NCBI GenBank assembly: GCA_016787445.1
Contig: JAEUTQ010000036.1
Span: 19,641 to 83,640, forward strand
Reading direction: 5' to 3'
DNA from: Bacteroidia bacterium
GTDB taxonomy: Bacteria; Bacteroidota; Bacteroidia; B-17B0; Aurantibacillaceae
DNA: 64,000 nucleotides
Below are positions 9,466 through 18,543 of the stretch, one piece after another. Below the pieces are notes generated by a model. The model worked only from the letters and a program-made list of their open reading frames with translations, was not told the origin of the DNA and did not search any database. A program made the position numbers and the translations under genes. Each line of letters begins with the position of its first letter. The first letter of the stretch is position 1.

Positions 9466-9529
9466 GGAGAAGTGATCACCCTTGACGAGAATAAAAGGTC
9501 CTCTTTTATTTTACCGAAACCACTTCGCC
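9466..9529 (+). promoter_or_regulatory. structured 5' leader (nested hairpins) of the receptor operon
   Basis: An outer stem pairs GGaGAAGTG (9466-9474) with CACTTCgCC (9521-9529), 8 of 9 positions matched. Inside it, a perfect 8-bp stem pairs AATAAAAG (9490-9497) with CTTTTATT (9503-9510) around a 5-nt loop. A GTGATCAC palindrome lies between them. The structure sits between the promoter box and the ATG at 9563, so it would be in the mRNA leader. No known riboswitch class was recognised. Confidence 0.45.
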
Positions 9530-9562
9530 AATAGTATTTAAACAAACAATTTCACACATAGA

Positions 9563-12115
9563 ATGATTAAAAAACTCTTAACCGTTTGTATGTTATGTGC
9601 CAGCATCACGGTGTTTTCGCAAGCAGATAGCACTGCTACCGAAACCGCTGCTGATACAAGTGCGAATAACCAAACATTTAACATTCCTATATTTTCTACC
9701 TCCGGTGGAGATTTAGATGCGGATGTTGAACAGCAGGATGTTTCATCCTTATTAATGTCGAGTAGAGATGTGTTTACTCAATTCTCCAGTTTTCAGTTTA
9801 GTGCGGCGCGTTTCAGAATGCGTGGTTACATGGCCGAGAATCAAAACGTCATGATTAACGGTGTAAACGTAAATAATCTTGAAACAGGTTTTAGCTCCTG
9901 GAGTAGTTGGGGTGGTTTAAATGACGTAACCCGCTATGTTGAGAATCGCTTTGGTGTGGTGTCCAACCGTTACGGATTTTCTGGTCCCGGTGGATATACC
10001 AATATTGATTCTAAAGCTTCTTCATTTAAAAAAGGTACACGTGTAGGTTATGCAAGTGCGAATCGTATTTTCCAACACCGTGCCATGTTTACACATTCAA
10101 CAGGCATGATGCAAAACGGATGGGCTATTACTTTATCCGGCTCCATGCGTCAGGGTGATGCTGAGCGCGGACCAAAAATTTATGCGCCGGGAACTTATTT
10201 CAGTGCTTTTGCATATTATGCTTCTATTGACAAGCGTATTAATGACAAACACATGTTAAGTTTTACCGGTTTTGGCGCACCAATTGAACAAGGTCGTGCA
10301 AGTGCCGCTACTTTAGAAACTTTTGAAATTGCAGGGTCTAATTATTATAATAGTTTGTGGGGTTACCAAAACGGAAAAGTCCGCAACTCTAACATTTCAC
10401 GTACACATCGTCCTATGTTAATGTTGTCACATATCTTTAACATGGGTCCGGGAAGCAAATTAACCACTTCTTTATTTTACACCTTTGGAAAAAATGGTTT
10501 AACCGGATTAAACTGGAACGATGCTCCAAATCCTCGTCCGGATTATTATCGTTACTTACCAAGTTATTATTATATGTTGGGCGACACGGCTAACGGCGAT
10601 ATTTTAAAATATAACTGGGAGAACAAAGTGGGAAGTACACAGCAAATTGATTGGGATCGTTTGATACGTATGAATCAAGATAACTTATACACTTTACCTT
10701 CGCAATTAGGTCAGGGTATTAACACCACAGAAACCCGCGCCCGTTATATTCTTGAAAACAAAATTGAGGATTTAAAAAACTACGGATTTAATACTGTGTT
10801 TAATAAACGTATTAAAGATCTATTTGTGAGTATTGGTGCCAACGGAAATATTTATAAAAACAGAAAGTATAAAGTATTAGAAGATTTATTAGGCGCTTCA
10901 TTCTGGATGGACGTAGATCAGTTCGCGGAAAACCTTGGTGTTGATGAATCATTCCAGCAAAATGATTTAGATAATCCTAACAAGAAAATACGTGAAGGCG
11001 AAAAATTTGGTTATGATTATACCATTAATGTGAATCGCGCTGAATTATGGGGACAAGCAGAATACACAATGAATAAAGTAGATGTGTATTTTGGATTAAC
11101 CGTATCGAATAATACAATTTGGCGCGAAGGTCATGTGGCGAATGGAAAATTTCCTACAACCAGTAAGGGAGAGAGTAAAAAATCTAACTTCTTAAATTAT
11201 GGTGTAAAAGGTGGAGCAACTTATAAAATCAGCGGAAGACATTTCGTAACAGCAAACGGAACGTATTTCACAAGAACACCTGAATCAAACAGTATTTTTG
11301 TTTCGCAACGTGTGAGGAATGACTTGGTGAATGGAGTAACCAATGAAGAAGTAATTTCTGCCGATGTGAATTATTTGGCAAAATTCCCAACATTCAAAAT
11401 GCGTTTAACCTATTACTATACGCAAATTAATAATCAAACATGGGTGCGTTCGTTCTGGCACGATTTATATAATAACAACGTGAATTATATAATGACCAAT
11501 GTAGATCAAAACCATCAAGGTGTTGAATTAGGATTAGAAAAAACTTTCTTTACATCTCATGTCGTTCAGGCTGTGTTTAATTACGGACAAAATATTTATA
11601 CCGGCCGTCCAACTGCTCAAGCATGGCAGGATAATAATGCGACCCAATTGTTTAGCGACCGTACTGTTTATTTGAAAAATTATAGAGTAGGTGGTTCTCC
11701 GCAAATGGTAGCAGGGATTGGTTATAAATATAATGCCAAGAAATATTGGTTTGCCGGAGTTTACTTTAATTACTTTGATGAAATTTACATTGAACCAAAT
11801 CCTGACAGAAGAACCGCGGAAGCGATTGATAAATACGTAGAAGGTGAACAAGAATTGTATGCTTCTATTATCGATCAGGAAAAATTACCGCGTTATTTTA
11901 CATTGAATGCGAATGCAGGAAAATCATTCCGTATTCAGAAAAAATATTTCTTAAACTTTAATTTAAGTGTCAACAATATTTTAAATAATCAGAAAATAAT
12001 TACCAGCGGATTCGAGCAATTACGTTGGGATAAGAGTCAGGTCGATAAATTCGACAGCAAGTACTACTATATGCAAGGTATCACCTACATGTTTATTGTG
12101 AATTTCAGTTTTTAA
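9563..12115 (+). CDS. TonB-dependent outer-membrane receptor
   Basis: 850 residues. A signal peptide (cleavage near TVFSQ) is followed by a plug domain (about 50-150, with ARFRMRGYMAENQNVMINGV and a GFSGPGGYTNIDS stretch) and a large beta-barrel rich in aromatic girdles that ends in the aromatic C-terminus MFIVNFSF expected for BAM-dependent assembly. It would import a nutrient too large for porins using TonB energy. It lacks the N-terminal carboxypeptidase-like domain of many SusC proteins. The DUF5689 lipoprotein follows after 18 nt as a likely partner lid, and a secreted EEP nuclease is divergent, so the cargo may be a nucleic acid breakdown product. Confidence 0.88.
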   Translation: MIKKLLTVCMLCASITVFSQADSTATETAADTSANNQTFNIPIFSTSGGDLDADVEQQDVSSLLMSSRDVFTQFSSFQFSAARFRMRGYMAENQNVMINGVNVNNLETGFSSWSSWGGLNDVTRYVENRFGVVSNRYGFSGPGGYTNIDSKASSFKKGTRVGYASANRIFQHRAMFTHSTGMMQNGWAITLSGSMRQGDAERGPKIYAPGTYFSAFAYYASIDKRINDKHMLSFTGFGAPIEQGRASAATLETFEIAGSNYYNSLWGYQNGKVRNSNISRTHRPMLMLSHIFNMGPGSKLTTSLFYTFGKNGLTGLNWNDAPNPRPDYYRYLPSYYYMLGDTANGDILKYNWENKVGSTQQIDWDRLIRMNQDNLYTLPSQLGQGINTTETRARYILENKIEDLKNYGFNTVFNKRIKDLFVSIGANGNIYKNRKYKVLEDLLGASFWMDVDQFAENLGVDESFQQNDLDNPNKKIREGEKFGYDYTINVNRAELWGQAEYTMNKVDVYFGLTVSNNTIWREGHVANGKFPTTSKGESKKSNFLNYGVKGGATYKISGRHFVTANGTYFTRTPESNSIFVSQRVRNDLVNGVTNEEVISADVNYLAKFPTFKMRLTYYYTQINNQTWVRSFWHDLYNNNVNYIMTNVDQNHQGVELGLEKTFFTSHVVQAVFNYGQNIYTGRPTAQAWQDNNATQLFSDRTVYLKNYRVGGSPQMVAGIGYKYNAKKYWFAGVYFNYFDEIYIEPNPDRRTAEAIDKYVEGEQELYASIIDQEKLPRYFTLNANAGKSFRIQKKYFLNFNLSVNNILNNQKIITSGFEQLRWDKSQVDKFDSKYYYMQGITYMFIVNFSF

Positions 12116-12133
12116 TATTAATTTTATATAGCA

Positions 12134-13387
12134 ATGAAAAAAATAATCGCATTATCAACCTTAGTTTTAGCAGGAGCACTTGCTATTACATCTTGTAAAA
12201 AGAAATTTGATGAGCCACCGGTAAAATCAATTCCTGAAAGTGCAAGAATTACGATTGGCCAACTAAAGTCGAAATACACTTTAAATCCAAATCAAAATTA
12301 CCGTTTTCAAAACGACAGTAATTTATACTGTGTAGTTACCTCCGATGAGGTTAGCGGAAATTTATATAAAGAAGTTTATGTAAAAGACGCAACAGGCGCA
12401 TTGCACTTGCGTTTAGTTTACAGTGGCGGTTTATATATTGGCGATAGTATCCGCATTAACTTAAAAGGATGTTATTTAAATGATGATAATAATTTGATTC
12501 AATTAGATTCGGTTAACACTGAGAAAAGCGTTGTGAAATTAGCTAGCGGTTTAAACCCGCAGCCGGAAGTAATGACGATCACTCAAATTACCTCTAATAC
12601 TTCTGCTACGAATACAGCTCAATCAAAATTAGTTCGTATTGATAACGTAGAATTTACAAATGTTTCTTATCCTACATTTGCTGATGCAGTTGGTAAGGTT
12701 GACAAAAACCAAATCATTAAATCATGCAGTTCACCAACTTTAACTGTGCGTACAAGCGGTTATTCAAACTTTGCTGCAACACCAATTCCAACCGGTAACG
12801 GAAGCATCATTGCAATTGTTAGTCAGTATGGCACCACCATGCAATTAAGCATTCGTAAAATAAGTGAAGTAAATATGACCGGTGCTTTATGCGGTTCTAC
12901 CTTAGCTCCGGGCACTTATTTAAGTAAAGATTTTGAAGATTTAAGCATCACCAGCGGTGGTTGGACACAACAAAATGTAATCGGCTCCATAAATTGGACA
13001 GCCTCTTCATTCGGCTCGCAAAATTTTGCGAAGTGTACAAATTTCTCAGGTTCTAACGTAGCGTGTGAAACTTGGTTAATCTCGCCTCCTGTAAGTATTG
13101 CAACATCAACCAATCCTAATTTGTATTTCCAAAGCGCATGTAATTATGCCGGAGCTCAATTAGAAGTATGGGTTTCTACAAACTATACTTCAGGAGCGCC
13201 TTCAACTGCAACCTGGACTCAATTATCACCAACATTATCAGCAGGAAGCTGGGTGTTTACATCCTCAGGAACTGTATCCTTATCGGCATACAAATCGGCT
13301 AACACCCGTATTGCTTTCAAATACATAGGTTCTAATACGGATGGTAAGACTTGGGAAGTGGACGATGTACTTATTAAGGAAAATTAA
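12134..13387 (+). CDS. DUF5689 lipoprotein with C-terminal choice-of-anchor J-like domain
   Basis: 417 residues. The N-terminus MKKIIALSTLVLAGALAITSC is a lipoprotein signal with Cys21 as the lipidation site. Residues about 35-245 match DUF5689, an OB-like domain common in Bacteroidota lipoproteins. Residues about 260-415 form a beta-sandwich of the choice-of-anchor J/DUF5017 kind (SPPVSIATSTNPNLYFQ and the closing KTWEVDDVLIK). It is co-transcribed with the TonB-dependent receptor and probably sits on the cell surface as its ligand-capture partner (inference from the SusC/SusD principle). A strong terminator follows. Confidence 0.82.
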   Translation: MKKIIALSTLVLAGALAITSCKKKFDEPPVKSIPESARITIGQLKSKYTLNPNQNYRFQNDSNLYCVVTSDEVSGNLYKEVYVKDATGALHLRLVYSGGLYIGDSIRINLKGCYLNDDNNLIQLDSVNTEKSVVKLASGLNPQPEVMTITQITSNTSATNTAQSKLVRIDNVEFTNVSYPTFADAVGKVDKNQIIKSCSSPTLTVRTSGYSNFAATPIPTGNGSIIAIVSQYGTTMQLSIRKISEVNMTGALCGSTLAPGTYLSKDFEDLSITSGGWTQQNVIGSINWTASSFGSQNFAKCTNFSGSNVACETWLISPPVSIATSTNPNLYFQSACNYAGAQLEVWVSTNYTSGAPSTATWTQLSPTLSAGSWVFTSSGTVSLSAYKSANTRIAFKYIGSNTDGKTWEVDDVLIKEN

Positions 13388-13434
13388 GCTATCTGATTAA
13401 AAATCAGAGATTCAATTCTTCTAAAAAAATCTTA

Positions 13435-13460
13435 AAAGCGGGTTACTTACCCGCTTTTTT
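13435..13460 (+). terminator. intrinsic terminator of the receptor/lipoprotein operon
   Basis: A perfect 9-bp stem AAAGCGGGT (13435-13443) with ACCCGCTTT (13449-13457), 5-nt loop, then a T run. Confidence 0.88.
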
Positions 13461-13501
13461 GGTATTAATAAGTACATTTGCAAACCAATTTTTATTCGAA
13501 T

Positions 13502-14365
13502 ATGAAAACTATTAAATTTTTTATCGTGGCTTTGTTTTTAGGCTTAGCTGCAATCAATTTTACATCTTGCAAGGGTTCTGATGAGAAGGAACCAAATCCT
13601 TTAGCTGACAGCTTAAGCGGATTAAACAGCGAATTAAACGGAAAGCTTTCTGAAAAAGAAGCAGCTATTCAGCAATTCGTAACTACGTTTAACGAAATTC
13701 AAGACAACTTGAATGCAATTAAAGAAAAAGAAAAAATCGTAACCGGTTCTGCAAAAGCAGGTGATGTTAAAAGTAAAGAAGATCAAATTAAGGAAGACAT
13801 CCAGGCTATTTATGATTTAATGGGCAAAAACAAAAACCGCATTAACTCATTAACCAAAAAATTAAAAGCCAGCAAAGTTCAGATCGAAGGTTTAGAGAAA
13901 ATGTTAGAGACATTACAAGCTCAGTTAACTGCAAAGGATAATGAGATTACTGATTTAAAATCTCAGATCGAAGCTTTAAACATTGAGTTAAGCAATATCA
14001 ACATGAACTACGAAGAAATTGAGCAGGAAGTGGAAGTGAAGACAGAAAAATTAAACACTGCTTATTATGCTTTCGGTACAAGTAAAGAATTAAAAGAAAA
14101 AGGAATCATTACTAAAGAAGGCGGATTTATCGGAATTGGTAAGTCATCAAAATTAAAAGATGATTTCAACCGTGATTACTTTACGAAATTAGATATTACA
14201 CAAACAAGTTCAATTGTGATTGGTGCTAAGAAAGTAAAAATCTTAACTACTCACCCAAGCAACTCTTACAAGTTAATTGGCGAAAAAACAGTTGAGAAAA
14301 TCGAAATCACCAATGCTGAAGAGTTTTGGGGAGCTTCAAAATATTTAGTGATTATCATTGAATAA
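13502..14365 (+). CDS. coiled-coil lipoprotein of unknown function
   Basis: 287 residues from the chosen ATG. The protein starts MKTIKFFIVALFLGLAAINFTSC, a lipoprotein signal peptide with Cys23, so the ATG at 13502 is preferred over the in-frame one 24 nt upstream. Residues about 40-190 are a long charged coiled coil with repeated EIxxLKxxI/L heptads. The last 90 residues form a small folded domain containing IVIGAKKVKILTTHPSNSY. Similar Bacteroidota lipoproteins exist, but no function is known to me. A strong terminator on each side makes it a single-gene unit. Confidence 0.8.
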   Translation: MKTIKFFIVALFLGLAAINFTSCKGSDEKEPNPLADSLSGLNSELNGKLSEKEAAIQQFVTTFNEIQDNLNAIKEKEKIVTGSAKAGDVKSKEDQIKEDIQAIYDLMGKNKNRINSLTKKLKASKVQIEGLEKMLETLQAQLTAKDNEITDLKSQIEALNIELSNINMNYEEIEQEVEVKTEKLNTAYYAFGTSKELKEKGIITKEGGFIGIGKSSKLKDDFNRDYFTKLDITQTSSIVIGAKKVKILTTHPSNSYKLIGEKTVEKIEITNAEEFWGASKYLVIIIE

Positions 14366-14385
14366 TAAATAATAAGATTGACTTT

Positions 14386-14417
14386 AAAACGGAGGCCGCA
14401 AGCCTCCGTTTTTATTT
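14386..14417 (+). terminator. intrinsic terminator after the coiled-coil lipoprotein gene
   Basis: A perfect 11-bp stem AAAACGGAGGC (14386-14396) with GCCTCCGTTTT (14402-14412), loop CGCAA, then T-rich sequence. Confidence 0.9.
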
Positions 14418-14533
14418 TGTATTAGCATATTTTAACAGGCTTTTAATAATCGCTTCATAAATTTGATTTACATCAAAAAGCTCAATCCGAAAATTCTTTT
14501 ACCTTTAGTATAAGGTTAAATCAACCCCCTTGT

Positions 14534-16906
14534 ATGACAAACGACGAAAAGATTAATTTAATCGGACAGAAAATCTTATTGCTGTCTAAAAATCTCGACA
14601 ATTACAAACAAGAACTGGAATTTTTACAACAACAGTTAAATGAATTGAAAGGTGTAAAATCTTCCCAAGCCTACACTAAAATAGAGGAGCAAATAACTCC
14701 GCCAAAAATTGAAACAATTACGCCTCCACCGGTTGTAGAAACAATTAAGGAAGAAAAAGTAGCCGTTAAAGAAGAAGTTTCGAACTATGCGTACGAGGGT
14801 GAAACCAAAAAATCATTTACTGCCGGATTAAATTTTGAAGAGAAAATCGGTGCACGTTGGTTTAGCATCATTGGAATTATCACTTTGGTGCTGGGTGTAG
14901 CTATCGGTGTTAAATACGCTATTGATAAAGATTTAATTAATGAAACAACCCGGTTGGTATTAGGTTATCTGGCAGGTACATTGATTCTTGGACTCGCATT
15001 AGTTTATAAAAAGAAATACGAAGTTTTTAGTGCTGTTCTGCTGAGTGGCGCAATGGCCATCATGTATTTTACAACTTACATCGGCTATTCACATTATCAT
15101 TTCTATAATGCCCCCGTTGCTTTTGTCATCATGGCTTTATTTACCGCCTTTACGGTTTTTGCAGCACATGTTTATAATTATGAAATCATCGCCTTAATTG
15201 GATTAATCGGCGGTTATATACTCCCTCCATTATTAAGTACAGGTAGCGGCGAAATACAATACATGTTTGGATTTATGCTTATTCTAAATCTGGGAGTATT
15301 AGTCTTGGCGTTTAAGAAGTACTGGAAATTTGTGAACCATGTAGCTTATGCTTTAACGTGGCTGATATTTTCCGGATGGATGCTTTCTTCCTATGAAGCA
15401 GACCGCTTTTTCGGACGAACACTGTTTTTCTCCACGGCATTTTATATAGTGTTTTATTTATCTTTTATTTCTTACAAAGTTTTCCGAAATAAAAACTTTA
15501 GTGTGTGGGATGTGGTGCTGGTGTTAAGCAATAGCTTGATTTATTTTGGTATTGGTTATAATGCCATGGACGATAAATATTATGAGCAGTTCCAGGGATT
15601 ATTCTGCGTATTTAATGCCTTAATTCATTTAGGATTTGCGGTATTATGTAAAAAGAAAGAATTGAATGATAAAACCATTTATCATTTCATTTTAGCGATG
15701 GTGATTAGTTTCATTACAATGGCTATCCCAGTACAGCTCGAGGGGAATTATGTCACCATCATTTGGGTTATGGAAATGATTGTGTTAATGTGGATGACAC
15801 AAAAAACAGGCGTGAACACGTATCGTTATCTGTCGTATGGAATTTCCTTATTGGCCTTTTTTAGTTTAATACACGATTGGAGTAATTATGCTTACTTCAG
15901 TAACAACACCGATACAACATTAGCGCTTCAGCCGATACTTAACCGTTATTTTTTAACGAGTATCCTTGGCACCGCAGGCTTTGCTTTCCTATGGAAAATG
16001 AATAAAATGAATTTGGAAACAGTGCTCTCACGCATCGCTAACATTTTTTTAATTGTGATTGGATTGCTGGTTTGTTATATGACTTTCTCAAACGAAATTT
16101 CTCTTTACTTCGATATACAATATAAATTAACGGAGTACACGCATGTGGGTGAATACGGTGAATGGACAGACTACGATGGCTCCTGGAAGTCTTACAATGG
16201 ATTATGGCTAATGAATTATAGCATTGTGTTTTTCGCAGTGCTTGGCTGGTTTGCTATTAAGAAATTTAACAGCACTGTATTCGCTTATATTTCCTGGTCG
16301 CTTAATATTTTGATGGCACTTATCGCTGTCACTGCAGGGTTTTTAATTGTTTCCGATTTAAAAACTGAAGCAGTTTACAATTATGCGTATTCTCATATCA
16401 GTACATGGAATTATAATATACGTTATGCTTTTTTACCTTTTGTATTTATAATGATTGGGATGATTTACTTTTTCAGAAACTCGGAAGTGCTGAAGAAAGT
16501 AAAGCCGGTAAATTACTGGTTGTTTCATGTTTTAATTTTAATTGTATTAAGTAATGAATTGTCGCATATAACCACCATGCTGCATTTAAACGATTACGAG
16601 CATTATCAAAAAATCGCCTCACGAATGGGTTATACAGTGTTATGGGGACTTTATTCTATGGCCTTAATAGCATATGGAATTTTACGCAAGCAAAAGATGC
16701 TGCGTATCATTGCCATCAGTTTATTCGGATTAACTATTTTAAAATTAGCCTGTGATGCCATGAGTATGACCATGGGTTATCGCTTAATTGTTTTCATCAC
16801 CATTGGCGTAATTTTATTATTAGTTTCGTTTATGTATCAAAAATTCAAACCACTGTTGTTTGAGGATACTCATTCAGTTAGTAAAGAAGAAGACAACACC
16901 TTATGA
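14534..16906 (+). CDS. DUF2339 domain-containing multipass membrane protein
   Basis: 790 residues. The N-terminal 60 residues form a coiled coil (KINLIGQKILLLSKNLDNY) followed by a Pro/Glu-rich linker. The family signature NFEEKIGARWFSIIGIITLV comes at about residue 97, and more than 20 hydrophobic segments then fill the rest of the chain. DUF2339 proteins are large inner-membrane proteins of unknown activity. Its ATGA overlap with the following DUF3999 gene indicates translational coupling, and the two families are known to occur side by side, so they probably form a membrane complex. Confidence 0.85.
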   Translation: MTNDEKINLIGQKILLLSKNLDNYKQELEFLQQQLNELKGVKSSQAYTKIEEQITPPKIETITPPPVVETIKEEKVAVKEEVSNYAYEGETKKSFTAGLNFEEKIGARWFSIIGIITLVLGVAIGVKYAIDKDLINETTRLVLGYLAGTLILGLALVYKKKYEVFSAVLLSGAMAIMYFTTYIGYSHYHFYNAPVAFVIMALFTAFTVFAAHVYNYEIIALIGLIGGYILPPLLSTGSGEIQYMFGFMLILNLGVLVLAFKKYWKFVNHVAYALTWLIFSGWMLSSYEADRFFGRTLFFSTAFYIVFYLSFISYKVFRNKNFSVWDVVLVLSNSLIYFGIGYNAMDDKYYEQFQGLFCVFNALIHLGFAVLCKKKELNDKTIYHFILAMVISFITMAIPVQLEGNYVTIIWVMEMIVLMWMTQKTGVNTYRYLSYGISLLAFFSLIHDWSNYAYFSNNTDTTLALQPILNRYFLTSILGTAGFAFLWKMNKMNLETVLSRIANIFLIVIGLLVCYMTFSNEISLYFDIQYKLTEYTHVGEYGEWTDYDGSWKSYNGLWLMNYSIVFFAVLGWFAIKKFNSTVFAYISWSLNILMALIAVTAGFLIVSDLKTEAVYNYAYSHISTWNYNIRYAFLPFVFIMIGMIYFFRNSEVLKKVKPVNYWLFHVLILIVLSNELSHITTMLHLNDYEHYQKIASRMGYTVLWGLYSMALIAYGILRKQKMLRIIAISLFGLTILKLACDAMSMTMGYRLIVFITIGVILLLVSFMYQKFKPLLFEDTHSVSKEEDNTL

Positions 16907-18147
16907 AGAAAGTAATAGTATTAATTTCAGTTCTGTTTGCGTTTAAGATTTCTGCGCAATTAAATACCTATGATTACTACCGGGAAATAAAACTGGTAAG
17001 TGAGAATGGTTTTTATAAATTAAAAATTGGTTCCGGTGTTATTGATCGTCCGGGTCATTACCGTGTTTTTGAAATCGGAAAGGATACTTTGGAAGTACCA
17101 CATATTATTGAGGAGTACGATAATAGTACCTACGATAAAAGCTTTTTCAAGTATCTCGATATTATTGACAAGAGTTATACAGCAAATAAGTCTTCATACG
17201 CCACTTTAGTAGTTGATTCCGGTTTAACTTATTCATCCGTTTATTTAAATTTTTCCGCTCCGGAATTTTTTAAGAATGTTACATTAGAAGGAAGTGATGA
17301 TAACAAGAACTGGAAAACCATCATTGAAAACGAAAAAGTGTTTCATTATTTCCGTCCGCCATTTGATCATTACTACCGTAACAAAATTTCGTTTAGTCCT
17401 GTTACATTTAAATATATCCGTGTGATAACGGAGGATAACGATTCACCGAAATTGGATATTTCCTCGGCATACATTCCGTTAACGGAAGAAGTGAGTAATG
17501 GCGACGGAGAATTATTGCCAACCGGATTAATAAGAACGGAAGACAAAGAAAAGAAGCAAACAGTTATTGAATGTTCATTCAGGAGAATGTATTTCATTGG
17601 TTGTTTGCAAATAAAAGTAGAGAACGAAATGCCTTATCGTCGTGAGGTGGAAGTAGAGTTTCTCACTCAAAATACAGGAAACGACAAATGGGTGGTTTTT
17701 GGCAGGAGTGTGATTTCTTCAAATTCTTCCAACAAAATTTATTTCAAGAATTATTCTTCACGGGATGAGAATTTCAAGACAATTAAAATGCGCATCATTA
17801 TTCATAATCTGGATGATCGTCCGCTCGGCAATATTGCCATTGATGCATTTACTCATGAAGAAATTTTAAAATGTAAATTGGAGAAAGATAAAAAGTATGT
17901 GTTAGCTTACGGAAAAGATAATGACGCTTTGCCACAGTATGATTTACAGTATTTCAAAAATGCCATTCCTTTAAATCTTAAGTATGTTGGAACAGATGCT
18001 GAGAAAAAAATTTCGCATGCAACACCGGAAGTTCAAGCGCCGATATTCGGCAACAAACTATGGATTTGGATTGCGCTTACGGCAGGTGTGTTGCTCATAG
18101 GGATTTTCACCCTCAAATTATTAAAGCAAGAAGACAAACAAGCGTAA
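16903..18147 (+). CDS. DUF3999 family protein
   Basis: 414 residues. A signal peptide (cleavage near FKISAQ) precedes a long extracytoplasmic beta-rich region containing two F5/8-like sandwich stretches (LEGSDDNKNWKTI and PVTFKYIRVITEDN). A single C-terminal membrane anchor lies at about 385-405 with a short basic tail. This layout fits DUF3999, the usual partner of DUF2339. The start codon overlaps the stop of the DUF2339 gene (ATGA), so production of the two is coupled. Function unknown; a role in handling envelope polysaccharide has been supposed only from the sandwich folds. Confidence 0.75.
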   Translation: MKKVIVLISVLFAFKISAQLNTYDYYREIKLVSENGFYKLKIGSGVIDRPGHYRVFEIGKDTLEVPHIIEEYDNSTYDKSFFKYLDIIDKSYTANKSSYATLVVDSGLTYSSVYLNFSAPEFFKNVTLEGSDDNKNWKTIIENEKVFHYFRPPFDHYYRNKISFSPVTFKYIRVITEDNDSPKLDISSAYIPLTEEVSNGDGELLPTGLIRTEDKEKKQTVIECSFRRMYFIGCLQIKVENEMPYRREVEVEFLTQNTGNDKWVVFGRSVISSNSSNKIYFKNYSSRDENFKTIKMRIIIHNLDDRPLGNIAIDAFTHEEILKCKLEKDKKYVLAYGKDNDALPQYDLQYFKNAIPLNLKYVGTDAEKKISHATPEVQAPIFGNKLWIWIALTAGVLLIGIFTLKLLKQEDKQA

Positions 18148-18150
18148 ATA

Positions 18151-18176
18151 AAAAAACCACCAAGCGGTGGTTTTTT
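18151..18176. terminator. bidirectional intrinsic terminator
   Basis: A perfect 11-bp stem AAAAAACCACC (18151-18161) with GGTGGTTTTTT (18166-18176), loop AAGC. The T run on either strand lets it serve both the DUF3999 gene and the convergent DUF2795 gene. Confidence 0.88.
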
Positions 18177-18188
18177 ATTTAGTTTCTT

Positions 18189-18410
18189 TTAAAACTCATC
18201 TTCGTTAAAGAAGAAGTCGTCTTTGGTAGGATAGTCGGGCCAGATTTCTTCAATGGTTTCGTAAGCTTCACCTTCGTCTTCCATCTCCTGTAAGTTTTCA
18301 ATAACTTCCATTGGCGCACCCGAACGCATGGCAAAATCAATCAACTCGTCTTTTGTCGCCGGCCATGGTGCATCTTCTAACCACGATGCTAATTCTAAGG
18401 TCCAATACAT
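18189..18410 (-). CDS. DUF2795 domain-containing protein
   Basis: A very acidic 73-residue protein beginning MYWTLELASWLEDAPWPATK and continuing DELIDFAMRSGAPMEVIENLQ. This short family is almost universal in Bacteroidota and nearly invariant in its N-terminal half. It has no signal peptide or membrane segment, so it is cytoplasmic. Its function is unknown. It is a single-gene unit, separated from the convergent DUF3999 gene by a bidirectional terminator. Confidence 0.88.
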   Translation of the reverse strand: MYWTLELASWLEDAPWPATKDELIDFAMRSGAPMEVIENLQEMEDEGEAYETIEEIWPDYPTKDDFFFNEDEF

Positions 18411-18543
18411 AGGTAAAGTGTTTTAAGTTTATTCTACTCTTTAATTTGCTGCAAAGAAAAAAATTTTATTTGATTTTACGCTAAAAAAACAGCAAAAGTT
18501 TCACTCCTTTTTAAAACTTTATAACTACCTAATAAACAACGTG

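Noticed and set aside
11534..11851. Minus-strand open frame of 105 codons inside the TonB receptor gene
   Set aside because: Antisense shadow of a well-supported gene, no ribosome binding site or known family.
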